Positions 43,446-54,107 of a stretch of 64,000 nt of DNA are shown piece after piece. The notes beneath the pieces are model-generated. The model was given only the letters and a program-made list of their open reading frames with translations, did not search any database and was not told the DNA's origin. The stretch spans positions 14,740,386-14,804,385 of the forward strand of contig JAJEKV010000003.1 of assembly GCA_021234155.1 (NCBI GenBank), read 5' to 3'. How positions within the stretch are numbered: position 1 is the first letter of the stretch; every line of letters starts with the position of its first letter. The DNA comes from Isoetes taiwanensis (taxonomy: Eukaryota > Streptophyta > Lycopodiopsida > Isoetales > Isoetaceae). The position numbers were made by a program, and so were the translations under genes.

Positions 43446-44039
43446 CTTATGAAACACTGATTCAGAACAGTTGAAGCAAGGATTCATAACCTGAGAAGCA
43501 TGAAAGGCAAGGAAAAATGGAACATACAAAATCCCTTACCTCTTGTCTATTCCGACCATAAATGAAGCATGACTCTGAATATCCTGTGATTGCCCTTGAC
43601 AGGGCAAAATTTCAAGGCAGGCAACTTCGACAGAAGAGAGAATAGAAGGTCCGCTGGGAGATACAATCTTCATAACATAAAAATTTTGTTTGCCGAAATG
43701 CTTTGTTTCAACTGGACCAAAATTCATATCCAAAGACTATGTTTTCTAGCATAGCTCACAATGAAGAATCAACGGGAAGGTGGGCAGCAAAGGCAGTGTG
43801 CGGGCCACACAGAAGGAGATGGTCCTTCCATCCATAGCCGATCAAACCCTCTGTACGATTTCCTAAAAGCCTCCCCCTGCGGAAAAGGAGGTCCCATGTT
43901 CCTTGTGTTGGCTAAAAACCCTAAAAATAATGGGAGGACCAAAAATAAAGAAGCCTCCACCACAGGACTTGCCCCTTTTCTAAAATCAACGGCTGACAAA
44001 AGGGTGCACTCTAGAAATACTATTTAGTACACCTGGATG

Positions 44040-44121
44040 AATACGGCCACCAAATCATATGAAAACCTTAGAGAAAACAGTACAAAAACAGAAAGGAAGA
44101 CCCCCTGTTATAATGCTAGAT
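44040..44121. repeat. Relative of the right end of the 2.7-kb insertion
   Basis: It matches about 16795-16872 (ATGAAATCATATRAAAACC, ACAGTACAAAAAC, CCCCCTGTTAT). It is followed by ATTC and then by the start of a foldback half copy, so an element end, ATTC and an element start stand in a row. Confidence 0.65.
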
Positions 44122-44125
44122 ATTC

Positions 44126-44300
44126 ACACGGGGGGTTACGTAGGGCAGCGAGAGCCCCCAAAAACTTATAATACATGTACAAAATTACCATTAAGTGCAT
44201 TCCCTCAAACCTTATAGTATTCTGGAAACCTCAATATATAAAAACTTGTATAAGCATATCCCACAAATAAGGATCCCTGTGTACGGTCCGGACGAGGAAT
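44126..44300. repeat. Half copy of the foldback element, upstream of GLOX
   Basis: It begins ACACGGGGGGTTACGTAGGG and follows the 42208-42451 core in reverse orientation up to CGGACGAGGAATAAAAG, where homology stops at a T-run; the other terminal repeat is missing. It ends about 300 bases before the GLOX start codon. Confidence 0.75.
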
Positions 44301-44597
44301 AAAAGTTTTTTTTGATTTTTTCATTTTTCAACAACCCCATAAACAACCACAACAAGAAGCAAAAATCATGGTGGACTGAAGTCGCCTACGAGACAAAACT
44401 CGTTATTAAAGGTTAGTTCACGTTGTCGATCTAACTAACTAGCAAGGTACGTATTCTTTAGTGTCTCGTCCAAAGAAGCTTCTCTTTGGCGACAAAAGCA
44501 GGGGAGGTGCTACAGTTCTCTGTTTAACCAGGAATTGTTGGGCAGAATAGATCGGATACATTGTGTAGATTTACTTGGAATCAGACTGCGTGTAAGA

Positions 44598-46244
44598 ATG
44601 GCCTTGGATTTTAGTAATTGGAGAAGGGAAATGCCCAAGAATTGGTTGCTAGTTGCAGTCCAGATCCTGGTAACACTCATTGCTTTCACATCATCTGCGC
44701 AACTCTTACCAGGTAGATTCGACATAATCGTTAAGAATGCAGGCATATCAACAATGCATGCAGCAGTCACTAGATTCGGCACAGTAATTCTTCTAGATCG
44801 GACCAACATTGGGCCGTCTCAGATTAATCTAACAGGGAACGCCTGCAGGGATAATGCGGCCGATAGAGTTCTGAAACACGACTGCACTGCTCATGCGGTT
44901 TATTTTAATCCCTCAACAAACGATCTGCATCCGATGTTCATATACACTGACACATGGTGCAGCTCCGGCCAATTTATGGCCAATGGAACGCTGATGCAAA
45001 CAGGAGGGTATTTTGAAGGGTGGAAGAAAATCAGATACTTGAACCCCTGTGGGTATGAGAAGTGGTGTGATTGGACGCAGTCTGATACTGAGCTTCAGAA
45101 CGGAAGGTGGTATTCAACAAATCAGATCTTGCCTGATGGCCGGGTGATTATCGTGGGCGGATTGGCTGCCCAGACCTATGAATTCGTCCCTTCAAATGGA
45201 ATCCCTGCTGCCCAGCTTCAGCTCCTTGTTGATACGCACGAAGGCCCCTCTGCTAACAACTATTACCCGTACGTTCATTTGCTTCCAGACGGTAATCTCT
45301 TCATATTCGCTAACAGGGATTCGGTGCTGTTTGATTACAACAATAACAAGGTTTTGAAGAAATTCCCTACCATTCCTGGCGAACCCAGAAATTATCCATG
45401 CGCTGGAAGCTCTGTGCTGCTACCGCTCGATTCGGGGAACAATTATTCCACAGCCAAAGTGCTCGTTTGTGGAGGATCTAACAAAAATGCATTTGCGAAT
45501 CCTGCTCTGCAGCTTCCGGCATCTCAGACGTGTGGGCTAATGAGTGTTACGTCCGACAGGCCCTCTTGGCAGATGCTTTTGATGCCTCTCAGAAGAAACA
45601 TGGGGGATATGATCATCCTGCCAACCGGAAAAATTCTCATCATTAATGGAGCTCAAAATGGATCCCAGGGTTACGGTTCTGCTTCAAATGCATGTCTAAA
45701 TCCTGTGATATTTGATGCTTCAACACTGGCGTTCGAGATGCAAGCAGCCAGCACAATTCCACGGGTATACCATTCAACAGCAAATCTGCTGCAGGATGGC
45801 AGGATTCTCGTGGCAGGAAGCAACACCCACGAACAGTATGATTTCACGCAACCATTTCCAACAGAATTGAGGCTGGAGACCTTCTCTCCGGCCTATTTAG
45901 ATGCTGCATATGGTCCGTGGAGGCCCAAGGATGTGAGTTGTCCAATGTTTTTGAAATATGGAGAAGCGTTTACTTTAAAATTTGCTCTTCCTGCCAACAT
46001 CAGTGGGGGTATTGAATTGAGGCTTAACAGCTCTCCATTCACTACCCATTCATACTCTCAGGGGCAGAGGCAGATCAAATTGCCTGTTTCTGTGCCTCTT
46101 GCTAGCCTTGAAGAGCCTTACACCTTCACCGTCGATTCCGTTGTTCCTTCCAATGCTGCTGTCCTTCCTCCTAATTATTATATGTTGTTTTGCATTCATC
46201 GCGGAGTCCCTGGAACATCCATTTGGGTCCTCATTTCCCATTAG
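44598..46244 (+). CDS. GLOX: Aldehyde oxidase GLOX-like (glyoxal oxidase family)
   Basis: The intact single-exon gene is 548 codons from the ATG at 44598; a second ATG at 44631 (537 codons) starts just before a clear signal peptide (MPKNWLLVAVQILVTLIAF, SSAQ) and may be the true start. The protein has the glyoxal-oxidase N-terminal beta-propeller (GRVIIVGGLAAQTYEFVP, NYPCAGSSVLLPL, IPRVYHSTANLLQDGRILVAG) and the C-terminal DUF1929 domain ending PPNYYMLFCIHRGVPG. The Tyr in RVYHST and the His in FTTHSYSQGQR correspond to copper ligands of the galactose/glyoxal oxidase family. It would be a secreted copper-radical enzyme making hydrogen peroxide while oxidising aldehydes, as GLOX1 does in anther and pollen. 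It has full family length and no breaks. There is no close neighbour gene. Confidence 0.9.
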   Translation: MALDFSNWRREMPKNWLLVAVQILVTLIAFTSSAQLLPGRFDIIVKNAGISTMHAAVTRFGTVILLDRTNIGPSQINLTGNACRDNAADRVLKHDCTAHAVYFNPSTNDLHPMFIYTDTWCSSGQFMANGTLMQTGGYFEGWKKIRYLNPCGYEKWCDWTQSDTELQNGRWYSTNQILPDGRVIIVGGLAAQTYEFVPSNGIPAAQLQLLVDTHEGPSANNYYPYVHLLPDGNLFIFANRDSVLFDYNNNKVLKKFPTIPGEPRNYPCAGSSVLLPLDSGNNYSTAKVLVCGGSNKNAFANPALQLPASQTCGLMSVTSDRPSWQMLLMPLRRNMGDMIILPTGKILIINGAQNGSQGYGSASNACLNPVIFDASTLAFEMQAASTIPRVYHSTANLLQDGRILVAGSNTHEQYDFTQPFPTELRLETFSPAYLDAAYGPWRPKDVSCPMFLKYGEAFTLKFALPANISGGIELRLNSSPFTTHSYSQGQRQIKLPVSVPLASLEEPYTFTVDSVVPSNAAVLPPNYYMLFCIHRGVPGTSIWVLISH

Positions 46245-46967
46245 CTTATAACTGTTGTTGTCATATATTAATAAATTCTTTAATAAATTCTTTGGCAGTT
46301 CAAATGTCAATTTGGCCTCTCCAACTGTGATTTGCTGTAGAGGGTCGGCCCCAACCAAAGGTTTAAATGTCGTTAATGTGTCTTCTTCTTCACCAATAGT
46401 TAATGTCTAAGGGCGCTTTCCCATGGGCAGAAAACCTCCAGGTTTCTGAAGGTCTGGCCTGCTTTTCCGATGTTCCCATGAGCTGAGAACCGGAGTGCCT
46501 CAGGTTAAGAACCTCATTTAGAAAATAATCGCGAGGAATACTTTTGGACCTGGGCCTGACCTCATTCAGGTCCTGCCGTCCATAGGAAATCACCCTAACT
46601 TTTTGCCCACCCATGGTTGTTGGGAGCAATGCGGCAATCCATCGCCCCTTGTGGTTGGTAATACTGTCTTGCTACATTGAGGCTCGTGCCCACTTTTGTT
46701 ATAAAGTGCTTAACTAAGGTATCTTTTCTAATGTAATCTAATCTAAACATATGTAATGCAGTTTGCCCAAGATTCAATTTTTAGATTCCTTGCTATGGAT
46801 TTAACACCTCAACTTATGTTCAAATTTCTTTGGCACGTTTAAAAGTCCCTTTCTTTTAACACTTTTGCACAAACGCCCGTCCAGGGTTTTAAGCACTCTG
46901 AGGCTATCACGTTGCAGCCAGCTGGGTTTTTAATGCAGCCTAGGGGTAGGGAAATTCATGTTGAACT
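46245..46967. other. GLOX downstream region, no gene seen
   Basis: The stretch has AATAAATTC-type possible polyadenylation signals within 40 bases of the stop and only short ORFs. No recognised element. Confidence 0.5.
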
Positions 46968-47149
46968 TGCTAGAAAACACAAGTGAGAGAGGTATGCACC
47001 ACAAAAGAAGACACACGTATTGAATGAATCATGTTACAATATATAGATACCATAAAAGGTATTTTCTATGGAAAAAGGTGAAAGCTAAAAGTAGCTACGT
47101 TGCCTTTTTATAAAGGCACGCTGCCGTAGAATAGGCAGCCTCGCTAACA
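46968..47149 (-). repeat. 3' LTR of a second Copia family (182 bp)
   Basis: On the minus strand it begins TGTTAGCGAGGCTGCC after a polypurine tract (GCAGGTGGGG, 47150-47159) and ends TTTTCTAGCA. This gives the TG...CA ends expected of an LTR. It shares no sequence with the LTR of the 92-35770 element. No partner LTR is in the window. Confidence 0.8.
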
Positions 47150-47325
47150 CCCCACCTGCGACTTTAGTCTTTCACCAAATAAGATATAGAAAAATATTGT
47201 GTCTAAGAAAGAAGATCAAATATTGCAACTCATAGATAATCTCCCCACCTGCAAATTTGGTCTCGTACTCGGATGAAAAAAACCTTTGGTGGTCACAAAG
47301 AAGAAACCCCGAGTGCTACAATCTT

Positions 47326-48350
47326 CTAATATCTATGCTTATTCTCAAGGACACCAAGAACTTTAACATTCTCTTGATGTCTCTTTTCACCTAGAGGCTT
47401 AGTGAAAATGTCTGCAACCATAGCTGTAGTTGGACAATATTCCAACTTAAGTATGTGCTTTGCAACTTCAAGCTTAACATAATGATAATGTAACTCGATG
47501 TGCTTGGATTTGGAATGCAGAACTTCGTCTTTTGATAAAGCTATAGCACTTTGATTATCACACATAAGTATACTCGGTCCATCTTGAACTTGTCTTAAGC
47601 ATTCTAACAAGCGTCGCAACCAAACAAGTTCGCGGCTCGCCAAAGATGCAGCAACATATTCTGCTTCAGCAGTAGAAAGTGAAACACATTGTTGCTTCTT
47701 ACTCATCCAAGACACCAAAGATTGTCCTAAAAAGAAACAGCAACCACTTGTTGATCTATATGTGTCCGGACAACCACCCCAATCTGCATCTGTGTATCCA
47801 AGCAACCTAAAAGCATTCAAACCTGTCTGCTTACTATATGTGATACCATGATGAATAGTGCTCTTAAGATATCTCAAAACACGCTTAGCATTATGCCAAT
47901 GTTCTTCACCAGGATAGTCATGAATTGACCAAGAGTATTGGCAGCGTAACTAATATCTGGTCTAGTGCATTTGCAAGATACATAAGAGCTCCTACAAGAC
48001 TTGCATAAGGACAATCTGCATTTCTAGCTGATCCTCGTAAGTTACTGGACACTGCCTCTTCGACATTCTTGTTTTCGTGGAACCAACCGGCAATGGAGTA
48101 GGTTGCTCTTTAGCAGAGAGTAACCCAAATTTCTCAAAAAGTGTCTCAATGTACTTAGACTGTGAGAGTTGAAGCAAACCTTTGTCTTTGTCTCGTTTGA
48201 CCTGAATACCTAAACACGAGTGTATTTCCCCCATGTCAACCATCTCAAATGCAGAAGATAGTCACCTCTTGACTGCTTGCAAGTATTCGAGGTTATTAGG
48301 TACCAAGATAGTATCATCCACATAAAGCGCAATCACTACGAAGTGTTCTT
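47326..48350 (-). pseudogene. Second Copia family, RT-RNase H fragment
   Basis: The minus strand gives VIALYVDDTILVPNNLEYLQ (RT catalytic block) with a stop, EMVDMGEIHSCLGIQVKRD (47992-48243), then after a break RNase H: GYTDADWGGCPDTYRSTSG, AEAEYVAASLASRELVWL, CDNQSAIALSKDE and ADIFTKPLGE. The fragment is 5'-truncated near 48350 and ends at the LTR at 47149. The protein is clearly related to, but a different subfamily from, the large Copia. Confidence 0.88.
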
Positions 48351-48359
48351 GACTTCTCT

Positions 48360-49849
48360 TAAGTGTGTTGAGAAAACAAGGTACATCCAGCTAATTACTT
48401 CCATGATACAATTTTTCCTCCTTCCCATCTGCCTCTTGCTCAATAGCAAACTACTTGGTCTATCAAGACTTGACCAAACACCATTCACAATGTCCTAAAA
48501 CTAGTAATGATCAATAATATTTACACTTTTGAAACTATAACTACCAAACTTCTTGGACCAATGGTTGTGTTGTCAAAGTTCCAGCACAAGCTATAAAATT
48601 TCCATTGATTACACTATGAATTTAGGCAAAAACATAGTCATGTAAGGAAAATATTGGACCAATGTTTGTGTTATCAAAGTTCGGGCACAAGCTATAAAAT
48701 TTCCATTGACAACGTTATGAATTTAGGCAGAAACATAGCCATGTAAGGAAAATAAAACTAAAATAACCAAATGAAGCTGCGCCACATTCTCTACAAATAG
48801 AACTAAGAAAGTAGCACATCCATCCTGAATAGGCATGAAATGGAATACCGGATTATGATTGGATTTTCCAATCACAAAAATAGTCATTAACTTCAGTTAC
48901 CACAAATCAGTCTAACTTGCATTTGGTAAATAAGAGCAATTTCACAGTAGCAAAAAATAATTATGCATCATGACAAGTAGGCAAAATGACACCATATCAT
49001 GTCAAAATAAGGTCTACTTAATTTCTATGCAATGTACTCTCATCTTGCCTTCAACTCCGGTTCAAACTCTCGCAACTTTTCTTAAAGGGTTCAAAAATGT
49101 GATTTTTCTTGTTCTCAAGCATATCCTCATCCTTGTTCAATTCAACTTCCATCTGTATATGAAGTATGAGATGTCGATGCTAAATTTATGAAGTAAAATG
49201 CTTAATTCGAAATATGGTTCCTATAAATCATCTAGCATATGGCAACCTCAAGTTACCTTGTACCATTTTTGCTCTTCTGCCAATAGTTCTCCTGTGTGGC
49301 AAGCACAATAAAGTAATCATTACTACTTTTTACCTTCAAACTTTACACTGATGTCGAAAGAATATTCTACACACTTCTTATTCTGTACAGTTACCATTGT
49401 TGCCTGAAACAAAAATTCACACTCGCTTAAGTTCCACATATAATTCAAAAAACATATGCTAATCTAAAATCAAACAAATAGTGAACTGATAGGTTTAAAA
49501 TAGAGGGTCGATAAATACGTCCCACTGCAGCTGAAAACCTTGGTTACAAAAGCAAATCCTTCGGAAAATTTAATAGAACCAATAGACCAAATAAGCTCCT
49601 GTACATGCAAGCCAAAAAACACTTGTCATTTCTAATAATATGAATAATATTTTCTAGTTGCCAGTTCTGTCATTCAGTTACATAATGAACGTCTGGATGC
49701 TGATTTGAGGACCCAACAGTCTAGCCACTTAAAATCTGCAGTGGCAGTCACATCCCATTAATTGGCAATTGACAATAATGCGCCATATGTAATGACATTG
49801 TAGAGCACGAAAATGAACATATGGAAAATAGAATGTGCTTGTATATCTT
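48360..49849. other. 1.5 kb without a supported gene
   Basis: Mostly AT-rich, with a 101-bp tandem duplication at 48553-48755 as the only clear structure. Confidence 0.5.
48553..48755. repeat. Two tandem copies of a 101-bp unit
   Basis: Copies start TTGGACCAATG at 48553 and 48654, and both contain CACAAGCTATAAAATTTCCA and ATTTAGGCA. About ten differences show it is not very recent. Confidence 0.9.
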
Positions 49850-50190
49850 TCCATACATATTATGAAGTGTAGTATGTACAATTGTATCTAAATCAAATCT
49901 GTTATTTACTATCCAAGCATGTAATATAATACCTTCAAAAAGAGTTGTTTCTGTAGCACATGCATCAAGTACGATGCCAAAGATAAGATTATTAGGCTTC
50001 ATGCCTTCGAGCTATATTTGCTGAAAGAGTTGGACAACATCTTCGTAAAGGCCATACAGAGCATAAGCTCCAACGATGACAGTCCAAGTGATCACATTCA
50101 TTTTTGTTAATCTATTAAACACAACTTTTGCTTCTTCAAGTTCACCAAATTTTCCAAAGTACCCAAGGCTTTCTAATGGTTTCTACATGG
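49850..50190 (-). pseudogene. PLS-class PPR gene fragment
   Basis: The minus strand reads GKFGELEEAKVVFNRLTKMN, VITWTVIVGAYALYG, LYEDVVQLFQQI, a TAG stop, then LEGMKPNNLIFGIVLDACA and HAWIVNNRFDLDTIVHTTL, HNMYGK. This is the alternating S-P-L repeat pattern of organellar RNA-editing PPR proteins. The in-frame stop and truncation at both ends make it a pseudogene. Confidence 0.78.
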
Positions 50191-51129
50191 ATTAGCTTTC
50201 CTCCATTTATAAGATCTTGATCAAATCATGCATTAAGAATAGAAACAAAGGTCACCAGGCACCGTTCCTTCTAATTTCATATCTTGGAGCACTTCAAGTG
50301 TTTCGTTCATAAAGCCAAGTTGGACTAATGTTAAAATCATAGAAATCCAAGAGACTACAGATCGGTGGTTCAAATTTCAATTTATATCCTTTAAGTGGCA
50401 ATACATTCTGCTTGCGCACTGGCATCTACCAATTAACAGTGCTGCAGTCTTTATCATATATCCTTTCTCATTGAGCATGCAATGTTGATTATCTTTGGAA
50501 CTGGTGCTTCTCTGCTGGTGCCTTCGCCATTATTTGCCACGAATTTATTGATCCCAATAGCAGTAGCAAACCTTTATGTAGGAGCTTCAACTGGATTTAT
50601 GGAGTTATCTGAACACGACTCTCTCGAAGAACTGCTGGGTTGGCTGAGCTTGGCTGATTCTTGTTACCTTCTACTCTTATCATTTTTGCAGGAAAGGCTT
50701 GAAGCCTTCTTGCCAGAGCAAGACACGCCAGAATAGGTCGCTTTGGTAAATAGGAGGATTCGGTTCCCCTAACCCTAAATAAGTCCTTTGCTTTATTTTC
50801 GCAGAGGCCCATGAACAGAATCATAGCCATTTATATACATGTATCTCTATTATGTTTAGATCTAAAGGGATCTAACTGAGCATCTTCCAGCTCGGTTCTA
50901 ACAAGCTTCAAATAATCAGGCAAGATGCTCTGCTCCAAACCCAGTGGGGATTCAGAGTCCATGATTGGTCTCCAGAGCTATAAATAAGAAGAAAGGAAAA
51001 GAAGAAGAAATGAAAATACCTGATGAGAAAATGCATAGGCAAGGGCACGTTCGCGTTTCTAGCTGCTTCTGCTTACTCTTAAACCATCGCCATTGCCATC
51101 GCATTCAAGCTCGAGCTCCGCTGGAACAA
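50191..51129. other. 0.9 kb without a supported gene
   Basis: The upstream minus-strand sequence (to about 50360) may be more degenerate PPR repeat. The 84-codon + ORF (50482-50736) and its shadow have no recognisable domain. The stretch 50900-51120 is non-coding. Confidence 0.4.
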
Positions 51130-52408
51130 CCAATGTTAAGGTGACCTCGAGAGGTCACTTTAATTTCTAGTTCATAATCTGTTAATGTAAACGTAAACTG
51201 GTGTGGATTGTTTGGGTTAGGGATTTTAGGTTAAAAAATTTAACGGAATATTAACTATTTAGATTGATGGGATACTAACTTAACTTGTGGTGTGAATCTT
51301 AAAACCGTTAAAAACCTAACACAATCGTAACTTAACGGTGAGTGTGAAGGTACCCTTATTCATATCTTGGCCAACCTTAGGCATAGGGCGATTTCCACAT
51401 GCCCTCACCCTATTGGGAACTCGCCACATGGAAGCACCTCATTGGAGCCACGTGGCAGTGACATAGAACCCTAACCTATAAATGGCCAAACCCTAACCCT
51501 AGGCCATTTTTCTGGCTCCAACAGTCTTGGGAGTGGAAGTTGTTTTGAACCCCTGGAAGGTCGTGGAGATGCAGGGAGCAAGGAGTTCCTCAAAAGCAGG
51601 TATTTGGGTTAGAGTCCTTTGTAGATCATCTGGAAGTTAGGATTCCAGATGAGTTAGCATTTCGTATCTCTAGTAGAGCTATTCTAGAACCCTCAGTCTA
51701 GATCTTGAACCCTAATCAATGAACCCAGCTGTAAGTTAGATGCATGTGATTAGGATTAGATGTTATTATCATTATTTATCATGTTATGTGGATATATGAT
51801 ATTAATTGATCATGTTTGCTCCTCTTGTATTGGGAAGGGGGGTAGAGACCTAGTAGCCATTATTTAGATGATACTCCTAGTTTAGACCCCTTAGTTCCTA
51901 TTAGATGCGGCCTGTGCATAGGAACCCACCTGGCTACGAGGGCTATGGAGTGACTTAGCACCATACAATGGGGTTAATGGCAAAGTGGAGGGAGGTCCCC
52001 CCTGAGCGCGGCTACTGGGGATCCATAGTGGGCTAGGCCTATAGTCAGTCACTTCGAGTGGGCCGGGTATGGGTCCGACACTTCCTAGGTCAATGGTGTC
52101 GCCCTGACTCTCAAGAGTTGCAGGTGTCGGCCTGGCTCTTGTTTTGGGGAGTTCAGTCGGGTACGGATGTGTGTTGTCACGATCCTCTAGCTGCCCATGG
52201 AGCCACTAGTCCTCGAGAAGAGGAGATGTAACACTTCCTACCTCATAGGACCGGGGAGATGCCAGAGCCTAATTTAGCCCATCTGCAAAGTATGCACAGG
52301 AGGGGCGGATGGAGTGGTCAACCCTAGCCATTGTCTATAGCCAGCTCCCGCCATTGTTATATCTCGGTCTGCTCTATCTTGAGGCTCAGCCGTCAGTCTA
52401 CCTCCCTT
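51130..52408 (+). repeat. LTR-like repeat, copy 2
   Basis: This + orientation copy is related to 11112-12650 reversed and to 52410-53560 reversed. It shows a promoter-like AACCTATAAATGGCC near 51475, GGGAAGGGGGGTAGAGACC near 51832, and TGCACAGGAGGGGCGGATGG near 52294. It ends abruptly at 52408 where copy 3 begins. Confidence 0.45.
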
Positions 52409-52409
52409 G

Positions 52410-53560
52410 TGACGCTCCCAGAACCTATACGATGCTCCCATCGTACAAATACGGGGAATTCCCCTCACGTGGCGACTACATCACCATGAAAGGGCCCTCC
52501 ATCTTTTGCCTTTCTTCTATATAATCTCGGGACATATCCTCAACAACATGGTTCACAACTTCAGTCTACCTAGACATGGAGGTGTCATTCGTCCCACGTC
52601 CTCTATGCAAATCCTATATAGCAGAAGCATACATATACGTTAGCACCTAACATCCTACACAAAATAATATACCACCAGGAAGGGTGGTCCATCCATCTTC
52701 ATATAAATAACAATACCAGGACAAGATAACATAAGCAATATACCATAAATAAGGGCTCTACCTCGGGCTCAGACTCTAGGGGGTCGACTGATGGTCAAGG
52801 CCTCTAGATAACAACAGACAGAGATATAACATGGCGTTGGCTAGCATAGAACAAAGGCTAGGGTAGTCCACTTCATCCGCCCCTCCTGTGCACACTTTGC
52901 AGATAGGCTGAAACATGCTATGGCATAGTTATAGCCTTCCGGAGGCGCAATCCCATGGAATCCCCCTATGAGACTACTCCGGGTTGCATCTCCTTAGTCT
53001 GATGAGGCAGGTTAGGGAGGCATCCCCTCCCCGGGGACAATAGATCCCTGAGTGTGCTAGAGGACATGGGCCACATCAGTAGTCCCCGCATCCGTACTCG
53101 ACTTACTCCCCTAAATCTAAAGGCCAGTTCGACGCGCCCGTTCGAGCCCAGGACGTCCCTATAGGCATGTATCCTACGACCCAGGGTGTGTCAGACCTAT
53201 ACCCGGCCCCTTTAGTGACCGACTATAAGCCTAGCACACTATAGGAATCTTGTAGCCACGCTAGGCAAGATTCCACTCCTATTTCACCATCATACCCGTT
53301 ATCTAGTACTGAATCACAACATAACATCCACAGCCAGGTGGGTTCTTGTGCACAGACCACATTTACTGGGTCTTATGCACAATAGAATCTTGCCATCAGT
53401 ACTCAAAGCTTGCCACTCATAGTGAACAATAACTTAAAATATGACCAAGAATTAAGACTAGGACAAATGTGGAGTTTGGCTCCATAAACATAGGATGAAC
53501 ATGAACTAGAACTCAATCAAAAATTAGAAGTAAGATTATTGGAAGATATTAGAAACCATG
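52410..53560 (-). repeat. LTR-like repeat, copy 3
   Basis: It starts TGTGACGCTCCCAG, like the TGTGACGTCCCC start at 11112. It shares CATCCGCCCCTCCTGTGCAC with copy 2 in reverse orientation and CCAGGTGGGTTCTTGTGCAC with copy 1. The right boundary is approximate. Copies 2 and 3 are back to back. Confidence 0.45.
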
Positions 53561-54107
53561 CACTCTTCAAAGTCCAAAGAAGCTAGTGAGAAAAGTGTCT
53601 TGCCGGCCTTTTCAGAATATAATTGGGTAGACTGCTATGGTCAAATAGAGATTCAATCTAATGAACATTGTTCGGTAGATTCTAGCATGTCCCTTAAGCA
53701 TCCATTCACCAATTTTATTTTCAAGTAAGGAAAGCATGAACTCGCGACCACCTCAAAAACAAGTGTGAACCGATCCGGGTGATCTATCACTTGACTCATC
53801 AACATTATCCTTGCCCTAATTACCCTTATCCTGGAGCACCACCTCTAACTATTCTTGATTTTTTGGAAGGCATGCTACTTCTCCAACCACAACTATAGTT
53901 GCATCATCAATATTTGCATATTTGCGATCAATAGCTCCAAGTAGATACATAGTACTTATATAGCTTCACTAAACAAAGTAGAAACTGCACATAACACTCT
54001 TGCCTCGAACTTTCCCAGGCACTCACTTCACATTTATGAAAATTTTGATTTATAAACATGCTTGTTGGAAAGCCCATGCGGAGAGCTTCATATTGGTATA
54101 TGATTTG
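53561..54107. other. 0.55 kb without a supported gene
   Basis: I see no repeat or coding signature here beyond short ORFs on both strands. Confidence 0.4.

Noticed and set aside
44535-44597. Upstream extension of GLOX to 44535
   Set aside because: The extension begins at a TTG codon, and the signal peptide lies after the ATG at 44631, so a start at 44598 or 44631 is more likely.
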